A model generated the notes under the pieces. It was not told the DNA's origin. It worked only from the letters and a program-made list of their open reading frames with translations, and made no database searches. Below, in pieces: positions 1-10,145 of a DNA stretch of 64,000 bases (the first letter of the stretch is position 1; every line of letters begins with the position of its first letter). The DNA comes from CAUZWH01 sp965247665 (GTDB lineage: Bacteria; Pseudomonadota; Alphaproteobacteria; SHVV01): NCBI GenBank assembly GCA_965247665.1, contig CBDFHH010000004.1, forward strand, positions 1-64,000, in the 5' to 3' direction. The translations under genes were made by a program, and so were the position numbers.

Positions 1-1
1 C

Positions 2-1150
2 GTGCGTGCCGATGGGATCCGTCTGAGCGCCGAAGATGGCCGCACCTATCTGGATTTTGCCTCGGGATTCCAGTCGGCCAATGTCGGCATCGTTCAACAA
101 GCCGTCACGGAACATCTGCGGGCGCATTTTCAAGGAGACGCCGAATCGCGTTTTGTCGACGACCTGCTCAGGATACTTCCCACGGGGTTGACCCACATTC
201 ACCCCACTCGTGATGGCTCGGAAGCAACTGAGGTGAGTCTCAGCGCCTGTATGCGGTACACCGAGGCAAAAACCTTCCTGGCATTTAAGGGCGGCTATCA
301 CGGCGCGACCCTCGGTGCACTCGCGGTGTCCGAAGCCCATCGTGGACAAGACCTGGTGGAAGTTTCCGCCCCGAACGCGGAATTTATCGATTACCCGTTA
401 AACGATGATCGAACCGCGGCCGCGGTCGCGTCCGCGGTTCGTGCCATCACTGAACGATCCCCCGGTGCACCTGCCCTCGCCGGTGTCATTGTGGAGCCCA
501 TTCAGGCGAAGGCCGGTCTGAGGGTTCCCCCGCAGACATTCCTGCCAACCCTGGCGCGCGCGGCGCGCTCTACCGGCACGCCGTTGATAATCGATGAAAG
601 TTTTACCGGCCTCGGTCGTACCGGTCACGCGTTTGCCTGTGAGATTTCCGGGGTCTGCCCCGACCTGCTGTTGTTAGGCAACGGGATGGGAAGCGGACTG
701 CCCGGCGGCCTGGTTGCGGGGACCGAGGCGATTCTCTCCACCTTCCCGCCAAACCCGAATCGGCTTCATCCGGTCACGGCCGCCGCGTGCAGCTCTGCAC
801 TACGTCACGCGTTGGACAACGATGTTTGGTCGCGTCCGGTCAGTATCGAAAGCTGGTTCGAGACCCACCGTCACAGAGTGGAAAACCATGCCCTGGTGAG
901 ACGTTTCCGCGGTGTGGGGGCAATGTATGGGATTGAAATCGAGCCGGTTGATGGCTTGTCGCCAGCCGAGCTGGCGCAACGAGTCCGCATGGCAACATTA
1001 GGCGAGGGATTGTTGACCTGGGAGTGCGGCGTCGATGAGGTTGTTATTGGTTTGATCCCACCCCTCGTGGTCGAGCAGAAGGATGTCGATGATGCCTGCG
1101 CGATGGCACTGGCGGCATTAGATTCGATTACCGCGCGAATCGGAGGCTAG
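2..1150 (+). CDS. Class-III aminotransferase-like protein, 5'-truncated by window edge, catalytic Lys replaced
   Basis: PLP-dependent fold-type I protein of the class-III aminotransferase / glutamate-1-semialdehyde aminomutase type. The frame is open to the first base, so the true N-terminus lies outside the window. Visible family features are YLDFASGF near the start, the DGSEATE phosphate-binding region, FKGGYHGATLGA, VIVEPIQ and the PLP-contacting DESFTGLGRTG. The segment that normally carries the Schiff-base lysine (family pattern LxKGLGxGxP) reads LLGNGMGSGLPGG; the codon at 680-682 is AAC, so the lysine is Asn. By family knowledge this should abolish transamination, so the protein is either inactive or repurposed. 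The fold and class are secure; the substrate is unknown. Its stop overlaps the stop of the convergent VOC gene by 3 nt. Confidence 0.85.
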   Translation: MRADGIRLSAEDGRTYLDFASGFQSANVGIVQQAVTEHLRAHFQGDAESRFVDDLLRILPTGLTHIHPTRDGSEATEVSLSACMRYTEAKTFLAFKGGYHGATLGALAVSEAHRGQDLVEVSAPNAEFIDYPLNDDRTAAAVASAVRAITERSPGAPALAGVIVEPIQAKAGLRVPPQTFLPTLARAARSTGTPLIIDESFTGLGRTGHAFACEISGVCPDLLLLGNGMGSGLPGGLVAGTEAILSTFPPNPNRLHPVTAAACSSALRHALDNDVWSRPVSIESWFETHRHRVENHALVRRFRGVGAMYGIEIEPVDGLSPAELAQRVRMATLGEGLLTWECGVDEVVIGLIPPLVVEQKDVDDACAMALAALDSITARIGG

Positions 1151-1985
1151 AGAACATCGTTCGCGCAGACTCCAATGGGAATTTGGGTGTTGTCGAGCCA
1201 CAAAATGTCGGCCTCCCCGAGACGATCCTCTCGACCGAAACCGTAGAGTTTTCTGGCACCGCTAAGGCTGGTGGAGCGCAATAGATACGCACACGGGCTT
1301 GCCCCATAACGTTTGATTCGCCGGCCAATCCAGTCTTCTTCGTCGCCGCTGGTGACCAGAGCCAGCGGTTCTCCGGGAAAAACTCGAAGCGTACCGGGAA
1401 CATTTGTGCAAGTTACGTCTGAAGGTTCCGGGAGATCGTAAACCTTTTGAAACAACACCGAAGCTGCATCGAGCTGCGCAACCGCGATGACCACCATGGC
1501 AACACCGGTCAGCGGACCATCGCCCACGCTCTCAGCCACCTGAACCCGAAAATCTTTCGGAGTGCGATCTTCGATAAGAAACGGATGTAATGCACCCGGT
1601 CCTTCACTGCCAACAAATGCGAGGTCCCACTCGACCATCACCCCATCGGGTCGTTGCCGGTGGACATAGGTCGGGCCGTCGACTGGAACACCTGCATTCG
1701 CGAGTCGCGCCGCGTGCGCGGAAATGTCACTGACCTCGACGGCCCAGGCACACGGACCACCGTCGCTCGCGATGTGTTGACCCCATCGGGCGCCGGCACC
1801 CCGGGGGTCACAGTGGAAATCAGCTCGATATAAGATCCATCCGAGAACCCGAGCAGCGACATGTGGGTGATACCGTTCGAGTGAGCTCCCCCGTAGTCCA
1901 GTGTCATCCCGGCCGCCGAGAAACCCTCAACTAACGTATCTAAGTTTGTCGCGGCCAGGGTCACGTGGTCGAGCTTAAACGGCAT
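1147..1985 (-). pseudogene. VOC (glyoxalase-like) family protein, frameshifted
   Basis: Begins MPFKLDHVTLAATNLD, the first beta strand of a glyoxalase-like VOC domain with the usual metal-site His in 'DHV'. The first frame is coherent to about DGSYIELIST (near 1805). The adjacent frame then continues as WGQHIASDGGPCAWAVEVSD and runs through VEWDLAFVG to the stop at 1147. The frame changes at a C4G5 run around 1799-1807, consistent with a one-base slip. Joined, the protein would be about 275-280 residues, a normal size for the PF13468-like group. Substrate unknown. It is convergent with the aminotransferase. The lesion could be a sequencing slip or genuine decay. Confidence 0.8.
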
Positions 1986-2116
1986 GGCTTTAATCGTTCA
2001 CGTCTTGCGCACCTAACAAGGCTAACCCGTCGCTCCCTGGTATGACACCTGCCGCGACTCACCCATAGGGCCAGACAGATTTGCTAACATCGTGCCCCTC
2101 AAACCGACCGAGCAGG

Positions 2117-2581
2117 ATGGGCAAAGCAATGGCGCAGTGGGTGGAGACCATTCGGGGAATCGTGAGCCCTGAAGACTGTGATGTGAACGGGCACATGAAC
2201 GTGAAGGGCTACTTCGAGCAGTTTGGCGAAGCGAGTGGCTACCTCCTGAAGATGGTAGGGCTCTACTACAGCGATGTAGTCAAGATCGGTTTTGGCATGG
2301 GGACAATCATCAACACTATTCGCTACCGCGCTGAGCTTGTTGACGGCGATCCCTATCTCATCCAAAGCGCCTTTGTTCGCATCGGCCGCTCGAGTGTTCG
2401 CTACGTGCACAAAATGACCAACATCTCCACCGGCGAGCTAAGCGCATCGTCAGACCACACCGAAGCTCTTTTTGATCTCGAAGCGCGCGCCTCAGTGGCT
2501 TTAAACGATGAAATGCGCGCGGCGCTCGAGCCAATGCTGGTTATTCTGGAAGGCGAAGACGCAGATTGGTTTGGTGCTTAG
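2117..2581 (+). CDS. Hotdog-fold acyl-CoA thioesterase-like protein
   Basis: 154 residues from the ATG at 2117 (a second in-frame ATG is at 2129; the longest frame begins with a TTG at 2081 and adds no recognisable sequence). The pattern WVETIRGIVSPEDCDVNGHMNVKGY matches the 4HBT/acyl-ACP thioesterase-like family, in which a D-x-x-G-H-M-N motif marks the active-site helix start; residues here are D-V-N-G-H-M-N. The family hydrolyses acyl-CoA or related thioesters in the cytoplasm; the acyl group cannot be inferred. It stands alone, upstream of the cyclase-like pair in the same orientation. No lesion is visible. Confidence 0.75.
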   Translation: MGKAMAQWVETIRGIVSPEDCDVNGHMNVKGYFEQFGEASGYLLKMVGLYYSDVVKIGFGMGTIINTIRYRAELVDGDPYLIQSAFVRIGRSSVRYVHKMTNISTGELSASSDHTEALFDLEARASVALNDEMRAALEPMLVILEGEDADWFGA

Positions 2582-2683
2582 AACGCAATAGCGGCATGTC
2601 GGGTTGTTCGAGCTATCGGAAAGACGATTCAGGGAAAATGGCATGCGACTTGTCCTGCGTTCATCCCGGACGTTTCTTCAGCT

Positions 2684-3596
2684 ATGACTGAGGAGGTCAC
2701 AAAGTGGCTGGAAGGGCTCGGACTTGGCCAATACGCCGAGACCTTTGAGGACAACGCGATAGACTGGGATGTCCTAGTCGAGCTTGATCACGAAGTATTG
2801 AAAGACATCGGTGTCACCGCGGCAGGGCATCGTCTGCGGATACTGAAAGCGGCCAAAGCACATGATCGTGAAAATGCATTTGATCTTTCTTCGCCTGCAT
2901 CAGCGCCGGAACAGATCACCCCGCTAAGCGGCGAAGCCGAACGTCGCCAGCTTACGGTGATGTTCTGTGACTTGGTCGGCTCAACTCAGCTATCTCAGCA
3001 ACTCGACCCCGAGGATCTCCGGCAGATAAACCGTGAATACCAAGATGCCTGCAAGAGCGCTATCGAACGTTATGAAGGCTACGTCGCTCCTTACATGGGC
3101 GATGGTGTGCTCGCATACTTTGGTTACCCACAAGCACATGAGGATGACGCCGAGCGGGCGATTCATGCGGGGCCAGGTGTCGTCGAATCGGTGATGACCC
3201 TGAGTACCCCGACGTCAAAAGATCAAACCATGGAGTTGGGGGTACGAGTCGGTATCGCCAGCGAGTCGACGTGTATCGAAGTTCGATGAGCGGTTGTGGG
3301 AATCGGAAATTCTACGACTCCAGGCCAAGGTGGCCGAACGTAATGGCCCGGCAATGTTCGAGCAAGCCGAGCGCCTTTTGCTGGAGGCCTTACAAGTTTC
3401 CCGTGCCCAGCAGGCTAAGTCACAAGAGCTTCGGTCGAGTGTTGCGCTCGGCAAGCTATGGCTGCGGCAAGACAAACGCGCGCAGGCGCGCGAGCTAGTG
3501 GTGTCCGTCTACGATTGGTTCACCGAAGGCTTTGACACACCCGATCTAAAGACGGCCAAAGCGGGCTTGTCTGAGCCCGCCGGCTTAAGCGGATAA
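2684..3596 (+). pseudogene. SAM/adenylate-cyclase/ATPase/TPR protein, internally deleted paralog
   Basis: The N-terminus (from MTEEVTKWLEGLGLGQYAE) is a SAM domain followed by a class-III nucleotide cyclase domain with FCDLVGST and YMGDGVLAYFGYP, which include the two metal-binding aspartates. Just after GVRVGIAS the frame changes at about 3260 and the sequence resumes as SKFDERLWESEILRL, homologous to the extreme C-terminal TPR region of the paralog ending at 10014. Comparison with that paralog shows about 2.5 kb, including the rest of the cyclase, the whole AAA-type ATPase and most TPRs, has been lost. The residual product would be a truncated 201-residue protein without ATPase. The family is common in Pseudomonadota as putative signalling proteins of unknown ligand. 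Confidence 0.85.
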
Positions 3597-3646
3597 GATT
3601 GCTAACATCGGCTCAGGTGAAGGGTGATGCCTTCGGAGGGGGAACT

Positions 3647-5050
3647 ATGGCGAGCGGTATCAACGCGGCTCGTAGGAAACAACTCGAAGCATGGTTGGAT
3701 CGACGCAAGGCGCGTTATGTCACTGTCGCGGGTGTCGACGTCAATGGCCAAATTCGCGGCAAACTTTTGAGTAGAGCGGTTTTTTCGACCGGGCTAAAAG
3801 AGGGAACCGTGCTTGTCCCGGAAGCGTTGATAGCCCTCGATGTGGGCGACCAGATTTTGACCGCGGAACGGGTACTGGAGCTCGATATTCCGTTTGAAGA
3901 TCAGCGGATGCGAATCGACGTCTAATCACAACGACAACTGCCTTTCTATCCGACCCACTCGGATGCGTTCTTCTTTTCTGAATGCCTCGCCGACAACACC
4001 GGTCACTATTACGACCCGCGTGCGGTTTACCACAAAATTGAGGCACGTCTGGCTGCCTTGTCACTCATACCGATACAGGGTTTTGAGTACGAGTTTCGTA
4101 TCTATCGCGAAACGATGCATAGCGCGATAGAAAAGAAATTGCAGAACTTACGTACTTTGACCGCGACCGCCGGTTATTCGAACGTTCTGCATCAGTCACT
4201 CGCAAACGAGTTTATCTTTGGCTTGCTGGACACCTGTTCCACCCTCGATGTGCCAGTCATAACCGCTCATTTTGAGCACGGGGTGTCGATGCTCGAAATG
4301 GCCCTGGGGCGTCAAAAGTCGATTCGCGCCCCCGACAATGCCGTGCTGTTCAAAACGTTTACCAAAGTTCACGCCAATCGTCACGATCTACTCGCATCAT
4401 TCTTGGCAAAACCAAATGCTGAGGAGGATGGTGCATCCATGCATGCCCATCTGTCGCTGGTTGGGCCGAACGGACGCAACGTCTTTTACTCGGCGAGAGA
4501 GTTGCACAACATTAGCGAGACCATGCGACACTTCCTTGGTGGGATTCAGAAGCTGCTACCGGAGTTGTTTTTACTGTTGACCCCCAATGTGAATTCGATG
4601 CGTCGCTTCGTGGCCGATCACTTTGCCCCCGTCGCGGCGACTTGGGGTGTACAAAATCGCACCGCCGCCATTCGGGTAATATCCGGCAGCAGAATCGCGC
4701 AACGTCTCGAGCTTCGGGTAGCAGGCGCTGACGCCAATCCGCACTTTGTCCTTGCCTGTCTGATAGGAGCCGGGACCTGGGGTATTGAGAGAAAACTCGA
4801 ACCTGGCGAAGCAATCGAGCTCAGCAGCTGGGAACGACTAAACGCGGTTCCTAAATCTTTGCGCTTTCCAACAACCTTTCAGCAGGCAATTGATCGGTTT
4901 CGCGGTTCACGTGTCGCTCGCGAGCTCTTTGGCGACGATTTTGTCGACATCTACGCGGGAACCCGTCAGTCGCAGCTTGATGAGCTGAGAGATACCCGCG
5001 GGCGCACATCGTGGCGGGCCGAGCGGGAACGATTCTTGCTCGGGGCCTAG
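3647..5050 (+). pseudogene. Glutamine-synthetase-like (gamma-glutamylation) enzyme with in-frame TAA
   Basis: ATG at 3647 follows a good GGAGGGGG ribosome site. Family features in order: VDVNGQIRGKLLS (N-terminal beta-grasp), then an in-frame TAA at 3923-3925, then in the same frame YDPRAVYHKIEARL, FEYEF (metal-site Glu), ITAHFEHG, ASMHAHLSL (catalytic-site His), NSMRRF, NRTAAIRV and RLELRVAGADANPHFV. No frame change is needed, so a single nonsense codon separates two otherwise coherent halves (467 codons in total). The sequence fits the PuuA/GlnA3-like group that glutamylates amines rather than ammonia; that assignment is inference. The gene sits between two paralogous cyclase-like genes, with 50-nt and 4-nt gaps, suggesting one transcript. 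Without readthrough the product lacks the active site. Confidence 0.85.
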
Positions 5051-5490
5051 GGCGATGTCAGAAGACGTTAAGAGCTGGCTGGAAAAATTTGCTCTCGGCA
5101 AATACGCACAAGTGTTCGCCGACAATGAAATTGACTTCCTCGCCCTCCCACGTCTGACGGAAGGTGACCTCAAAGAGCTGGGATTGCCAATCGGCGCCCG
5201 CCGAAGATTTCAAGCCCTCATAGAGAAGCTCGCAGAGCAAGTATCTCCCGCCAGACAAACTGACGCACCAAAGACAACGGCTGACGCCGAGCGACGCCAG
5301 TTGACCGTGATGTTCTGCGATCTCGCGGGGTCGACTGAACTATCTCAACAGCTAGACCCGGAGGACCTGCGTGAGATAAATCGAGCCTACCAAGACGCCT
5401 GTAAGACGGCCATTGAACGCTATGAAGGCTATGTCGCTCGGTACATGGGGGACGGAGTGCTCGCGTACTTCGGTTACCCGCAAGCGGAGC

Positions 5491-5516
5491 CTGTCAACGA
5501 CTTTGAGACACTCACC
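5491..5516. repeat. Left terminal inverted repeat of the IS3-family element
   Basis: Reads CTGTCAAC, a short spacer, then TGAGACACTCACC. It matches the complement of the right end (7050-7075) with one mismatch in the outer block, a small spacer difference and a perfect 13-bp inner block. Confidence 0.8.
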
Positions 5517-5524
5517 TTTGCAAT

Positions 5525-6529
5525 TTACTGTACAAGATCTCCTGTCGTTGGATTGGGTGGGTTAATCCAGACTGCTTCAGGAAGTGGACTGGGTTCTGGA
5601 CACCCGCGAACAAAACGTTCTGGGTGTGCGGCCCATGCGTTTTCCAAGATGCGCCGTCGCTGCTCGATCATCGCCTGTGCTCGACCATGGTGAACATCGT
5701 GCGGGGTCAACATGGAAATGCCACCATGGCGGTGCTCGGTGTTGTACCACGGAAAAAATGAGCGGCAGTAGGCGGTGGCGTGGTCGATACCGCGGAAGCG
5801 TTCGGGGAAACCCGGATGGTATTTGAGCGTCTTAAACTGCGCCTCTGAGAACGGATTGTCATCGGACACCTGAGGACGGCTCAGTGATCGCGTGACACCA
5901 AGCTCGGCGAGCAACTGCGCAGTGCACTGGCTCGTCATCGGCGCGCCTCGGTCGGAGTGCAATGTCAACACTTTTGGCTCGACGCTTTGCTTATGGCAGG
6001 TCTCTTCGATCAGACGTCCTGCCAAGGCCGAGTTCTCACGGTCTGCCACCATCCAGCCCACCACGTAACGGCTGAAGATGTCGAGCAACACGTAGAGGTA
6101 GAAGTACGTCCACTTCTTCGGGCCCAGCAGTTTGGTCACGTCCCACGACCAAGTCTGGTTCGGTCCCGTGGCCACGAGCTCGGGCTTGGTGTATGGCGGA
6201 TGCTCGCGTTGATTGCGACGCTCTCGTACCGACTGGTTCGCAGCCAGCACCCGATACATCGTGCGTTCAGAGCACAGGTATTGGCCCTCATCGAGCAGCG
6301 TTGCCACCACCTCCCCGGGTGAGCGGTCGACAAAGCGTGCTGAGACGAGCACATCGAGGACGCGCTCACGCTCCGATGCGCACAGCGCCCGGGCGGGCGT
6401 TCGACGGGGCTGCTGGTGCCCGGGAGTCGACCTCTGACGACGGTAAAACGTGGCTCGTGGCACACCCAGTGCCTGGCACGCCGGCGCTACCCCGACCTGC
6501 AATGCCAGCCCTTGGGCCGCCATCAGCAA
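5525..6529 (-). CDS. IS3-family transposase OrfB (DDE integrase domain)
   Basis: 334 residues. After a short HTH_21-like N-terminus comes an rve integrase core with the catalytic triad visible as WSWDVT (D130), HSDRGAP (D193) and DNPFSEAQFKTLKY (E229); the D-to-E spacing of 35 residues is the IS3 rule. It catalyses strand transfer of the element, probably as an OrfAB fusion. The frame starts at a TTG (6529) and overlaps the end of orfA by 7 nt in another frame, so expression could be by -1 frameshifting or by restart at the ATG at 6523, which overlaps the orfA TGA. No internal stop is seen. Confidence 0.93.
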   Translation of the reverse strand: MLMAAQGLALQVGVAPACQALGVPRATFYRRQRSTPGHQQPRRTPARALCASERERVLDVLVSARFVDRSPGEVVATLLDEGQYLCSERTMYRVLAANQSVRERRNQREHPPYTKPELVATGPNQTWSWDVTKLLGPKKWTYFYLYVLLDIFSRYVVGWMVADRENSALAGRLIEETCHKQSVEPKVLTLHSDRGAPMTSQCTAQLLAELGVTRSLSRPQVSDDNPFSEAQFKTLKYHPGFPERFRGIDHATAYCRSFFPWYNTEHRHGGISMLTPHDVHHGRAQAMIEQRRRILENAWAAHPERFVRGCPEPSPLPEAVWINPPNPTTGDLVQ

Positions 6530-7011
6530 TCGCTCCCGTCTTTGAGGTTGAATCCCAGCAGCCCGGCTACTTTTTCCTGTACGTCCAGGATGGTATGGGC
6601 CTGGTGGAGCTCCTTCTCCAAACGAGCCACCTTTGCCTCGAGCTCACGCACCTTCGAGTCCAAGGGATTTCGCTCCATCGGCTTCACCCCGCGCTTCTTC
6701 GAAGCCAACCCCTTGAGCGCTCCCTCACGCCTCGATTTACGCCAGCTCGTCAGATGGGAGCTATACAAGCCTTCCCGGCGAAGGAGCTGACCTACCTCAC
6801 CAGGTCCGCCACAGCGCTCCGCTTCTTCCAGTATTCGAAGACGATACGCGGCGGTGAACTGGCGGCGTTTCGGTTTGGCCACCACCTCCGGGTCGGGGGC
6901 TGGTCGCGGCGTATTCATCCCGGTGCTTGGGGCCTCGTCGCTACCCTCCTCATCCTCAAGCACCGGGCCAGGGACTCCATTCAATGCCATCGTTTTTCTC
7001 TCTGTTGCCAT
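6523..7011 (-). CDS. IS3-family transposase OrfA (helix-turn-helix)
   Basis: 162 residues. Contains the DNA-binding HTH motif of IS3 OrfA proteins (RRQFTAAYRLRILEEAERCG through REGLYSSHLTSWRK), followed by a leucine/charged coiled segment VRELEAKVARLEKELHQAH, the leucine-zipper region used for OrfA/OrfAB multimerisation. The N-terminal about 45 residues are proline/acid-rich and less conserved; the ATG at 7011 is the longest start and ATGs further in are possible. It lies directly upstream of orfB with a 7-nt overlap. Confidence 0.9.
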   Translation of the reverse strand: MATERKTMALNGVPGPVLEDEEGSDEAPSTGMNTPRPAPDPEVVAKPKRRQFTAAYRLRILEEAERCGGPGEVGQLLRREGLYSSHLTSWRKSRREGALKGLASKKRGVKPMERNPLDSKVRELEAKVARLEKELHQAHTILDVQEKVAGLLGFNLKDGSDC

Positions 7012-7049
7012 CGGTTAAACCTCCACCGCCCTACTGTAATTCCAAGGGG

Positions 7050-7075
7050 GGTGAGTGTCTCAGTCATGTTGGCAG
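7050..7075. repeat. Right terminal inverted repeat of the IS3-family element
   Basis: GGTGAGTGTCTCA followed by a spacer and GTTGGCAG; the reverse complement of the left end core. The element boundary lies a few bases outside, at 7081. Confidence 0.8.
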
Positions 7076-10000
7076 AGAGGGAAGCACATGAGGATGACCC
7101 GGAGCGCGCCATTCGTGCCGGTCTCGGGGTTGTTGAGTCGATAGTTGATCTAAACGCTTCACCGCGAGGTGGACAAGATGTTGAACTGAGAGTGAGGGTC
7201 GGCATCGCCACCGGACCGGTAGTGGTGGGTGATCTCATTGGTGAGGGTGCATCGCAAGAGAGCGCGGTTGTCGGAGAGACGCCAAATCTTGCTGCGCGGT
7301 TACAAAGCTTGGCCGCTGACAACGCAGTCGTGATTAGTCCCGCTACGCACAACCTTGCCGGTAAGAGGTATGAATGTGATGACCTCGGGCCGCATCAGCT
7401 CAGAGGTATTGCCAGGCCGGTTCGAGCCTGGCGAGTGATTGCACCGATTTCGGCCGAGAGCCGGTTTGCCGCCACCCATCGAGCTGAGCTCACACCGCTT
7501 GTCGGACGGGAACATGAGATTGGCTTGTTGTGCGGTCGATGGTCTCAGGCGAAGGAAGGGGATGGCCAGGTCGTGCTACTTTCCGGCGAAGCAGGTATCG
7601 GCAAGTCACGCCTCACGCAAATCCTGCAGGAGCGTACCGCCATCGATGGCCCGGCTCGACTGCGTTATCAATGTTCGCCCTACTATACGAACAGCGCCCT
7701 GCATCCGATCATTGAACGGCTCGAGCGTGTCGCGGGGTTTGCGGCTGAGGACAGTAACGAGCGCAAGTGCGATAAGATCGAGTCTTTACTCGTACAAAAG
7801 ACCACTGATTTTGAAACTGTCGTGGCGCTCTTTGCCGTTCTTTTGTCGATCCCGAGTGATGGACGCTACCCACCAGTCGAAATGACACCGGAGCGTCAGA
7901 AAGAAGCGACCCTCGATGCGTTGGTAGGGCAGATGGAAATCGTGAGCCATGAGCGCCCGGTACTCCTTATCTTCGAGGATGCACATTGGGCAGACCCCAG
8001 CTCGCTCGAATTGCTCGAGCTAGCCATCGCGCGCGCTCAACACTTATGCGTAATGGTAGTGATCACGTTTCGCCCCGAGTTCACTTCACCCTGGACGGGT
8101 CACACCCACGTCACATCGCTCACCCTGAATCGATTCGCCCGGGGTCTCGCTTTGGAAATGGCCTCGAAGGTGACTGGAGATAAATTGTTACCCTACGAGA
8201 TACAGCAGCAAATCATCGAGAGGACCGACGGTGTCCCGCTTTTTGTTGAGGAGCTGACGAAGACGATTTTGGAATCTGGGTCGCTCAGGGAAGAGTCAGA
8301 TCGATACGTCCTTTCAGGACCGATGTCGGAGATCTCTATCCCGATGTCGTTACACGACTCACTGATGGAACGCTTGGACCGTCTAGGACCGGTTAAAGAA
8401 GTCGCACAAGCCGGCGCGGTAATTGGCCGAGAGTTCAATGCCAAGCTATTGGAAGCGGTATCTCCACTTGACGATGCAGAACTTCAAACCGCTTTGGGCA
8501 CCCTTGAGGGCTCAGGGTTGATTTTCCGAACCGGTCGAGCCAGCGCGGGGCGTCACTACCTGTTTAAGCATGCACTGGTCCAAAACGCCGCCTACGAAAG
8601 CTTGCTAAAAAGTCGACGTCAGCAGCTGCATGCACGCATAGCCGGCGCACTAGAAGGGTCCTCCACCGAAATTGCCGAAACCGAACCAGAGTTGATTGCC
8701 CACCACTATACCGCGGGGGGTATGCCGGAGCCCGCGGTCAGGTACTGGCGGAAAGCGGGGCGTAGAGCCTCGGTCCAGTCGTCTTCCCCCGAAGCGGTGG
8801 GTCATTACTCCAACGGTCTAAAAGCATTAAGCGGCATGTCGCTTTCACCCGAACGAGATAAATTGGAGCTTGATATTCAACTGGCATTGATTCCTTGCTT
8901 GACCGCCACCAAAGGTTTTGCAAATGACGAAGCCACCGCCGCGTCGACTCGGGCTCGTGGGCTTTGCGAGCAATATGGCGAGAGTGAAAAGCTCAGGCGG
9001 GTCCTTGTCGCGGAAGGCATTGCTCACTACGAAACGGGACAGTATCAATTGGCTAAGGAGGTGGGCCTCGAGGTCGTGAGCTTGGGTGAGCAACTTCACG
9101 ACTCGGGGTGTGTGCAGTCAGGTCTGGGAATGGTGGGGTGGGGCGAAATCGGCTTGGGCGAGTTTTCATTCGTTGAATCACTGATGAAACGGATGTTAGA
9201 GCTCTACGACCCGGAGGATAACGCGGCTCGAATTACATTCGATGATCGAGTGAACGCGCTAACACTTCAGACGGTTGCGCAGTGGTTCAGAGGGTTTCCG
9301 GATCAATCCGTGTCTGTTTCCGAGGAAGCTTTCGCTTATGCTCGAGCGCTCAATCATGACAGCTCCCTGGCATGGGCCCTGACCTGGGCGGGCGCTTTTC
9401 CGGCCGCACTGCGTCGCGACACGGCGGCCACGGAAAGGTTTTCCACTGAGCTTATCGCGCTTTCAGACGATCAACGAAATCCGGTGGATCTTTCCTGGGG
9501 ACGGGTGTTTGCCGGCTGGGTCATTGGCAAACGGGGAGAGCTCGATCGGGGCGTCTCGATTCTATGTGAGGGTCTTTCGGATTTGGCCGCTTCCTTTCGG
9601 ATATTTCGAACCACCCATCTCGCTCTTTTGGCCGAGCTGTACGTTGATGGGGGAAAATTGAACGACGCATCCACGACGTTACAGGAAGCAAATAATCGAA
9701 TGTCCCACAGCGATGAACGACTGTGGAACGCGGAGATCCTACGACTCGAGGCAAAGTTGTGTGTTCGCGCTAGCGGTCCAGAAGGGTTCGAGCGAGCCCA
9801 AACCCTACTGACACAGGCTATACAAACCGCTCACCGTCAGGGAGCCAAGTCGTTAGAGCTCCGTTCAAGTATTGCTCTCGCTAGGTTATGGCAAAGACAA
9901 GACAAACGACGGGCGGCGCACAACATTGTAGCTCCGGTCTACGACTGGTTCACCGAAGGTTTTGACACACCCGATCTGAAAGAAGCCAAGTCGTTGCTGA

Positions 10001-10145
10001 GTGAGTTGTCATGAACAACACCACGCTTGTCGTGGGTTGCTCGCACATTGGACGTGAGCTCCATAGCCGCTGAAAACACACTCGCGTCGTCACTTAAACG
10101 GTGTTATTTGGCCGCATAAACTCGAGGCGAGGGGGGTATAGATCC

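Larger units (their letters stand above)
5486..7081 (-). mobile_element. IS3-family insertion sequence, 1596 bp, with 4-bp target duplication
   Basis: The element carries orfA (6523-7011) and orfB (5525-6529) on the minus strand, opposite to the cyclase gene it splits. Its ends are imperfect inverted repeats sharing a 13-bp core, TGAGACACTCACC at 5504-5516 and its complement at 7050-7062, plus an outer CTGYCAAC match. The flanks carry AAGC at 5482-5485 and 7082-7085, a 4-bp target duplication, consistent with the 3-5 bp usual for IS3. The ends were fixed by comparison with the uninterrupted paralog at 2684. The element looks intact. Confidence 0.9.
5055..10014 (+). pseudogene. SAM/adenylate-cyclase/AAA-ATPase/TPR signalling protein interrupted by an IS element
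   Basis: The left part (5055-5485) encodes a SAM domain (MSEDVKSWLEKFALGKYAQ) and half a class-III cyclase domain (FCDLAGST, YMGDGVLAYFGYPQA). The right part (7082-10014) continues HEDDPERAIRAG, the rest of the cyclase (GIATGPVVVGDLIG), an ATPase with Walker A GEAGIGKS and Walker B VLLIFEDAHWAD, and a long TPR-like C-terminus ending YDWFTEGFDTPDLKEAK. Removing the insertion and one 4-bp target copy (1600 bp) restores one continuous frame of 1119 residues, identical in layout to its neighbour at 2684. Expected role: cytoplasmic signal-transducing ATPase/cyclase. It is now split; the C-terminal part remains open but lacks its own start signals. Confidence 0.9.

Noticed and set aside
6193..10014. 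Single 1273-residue frame running from inside the IS into the cyclase gene
   Set aside because: The first about 300 codons are the antisense of transposase genes; homology to the cyclase family begins only at 7082. The frame is open by chance.
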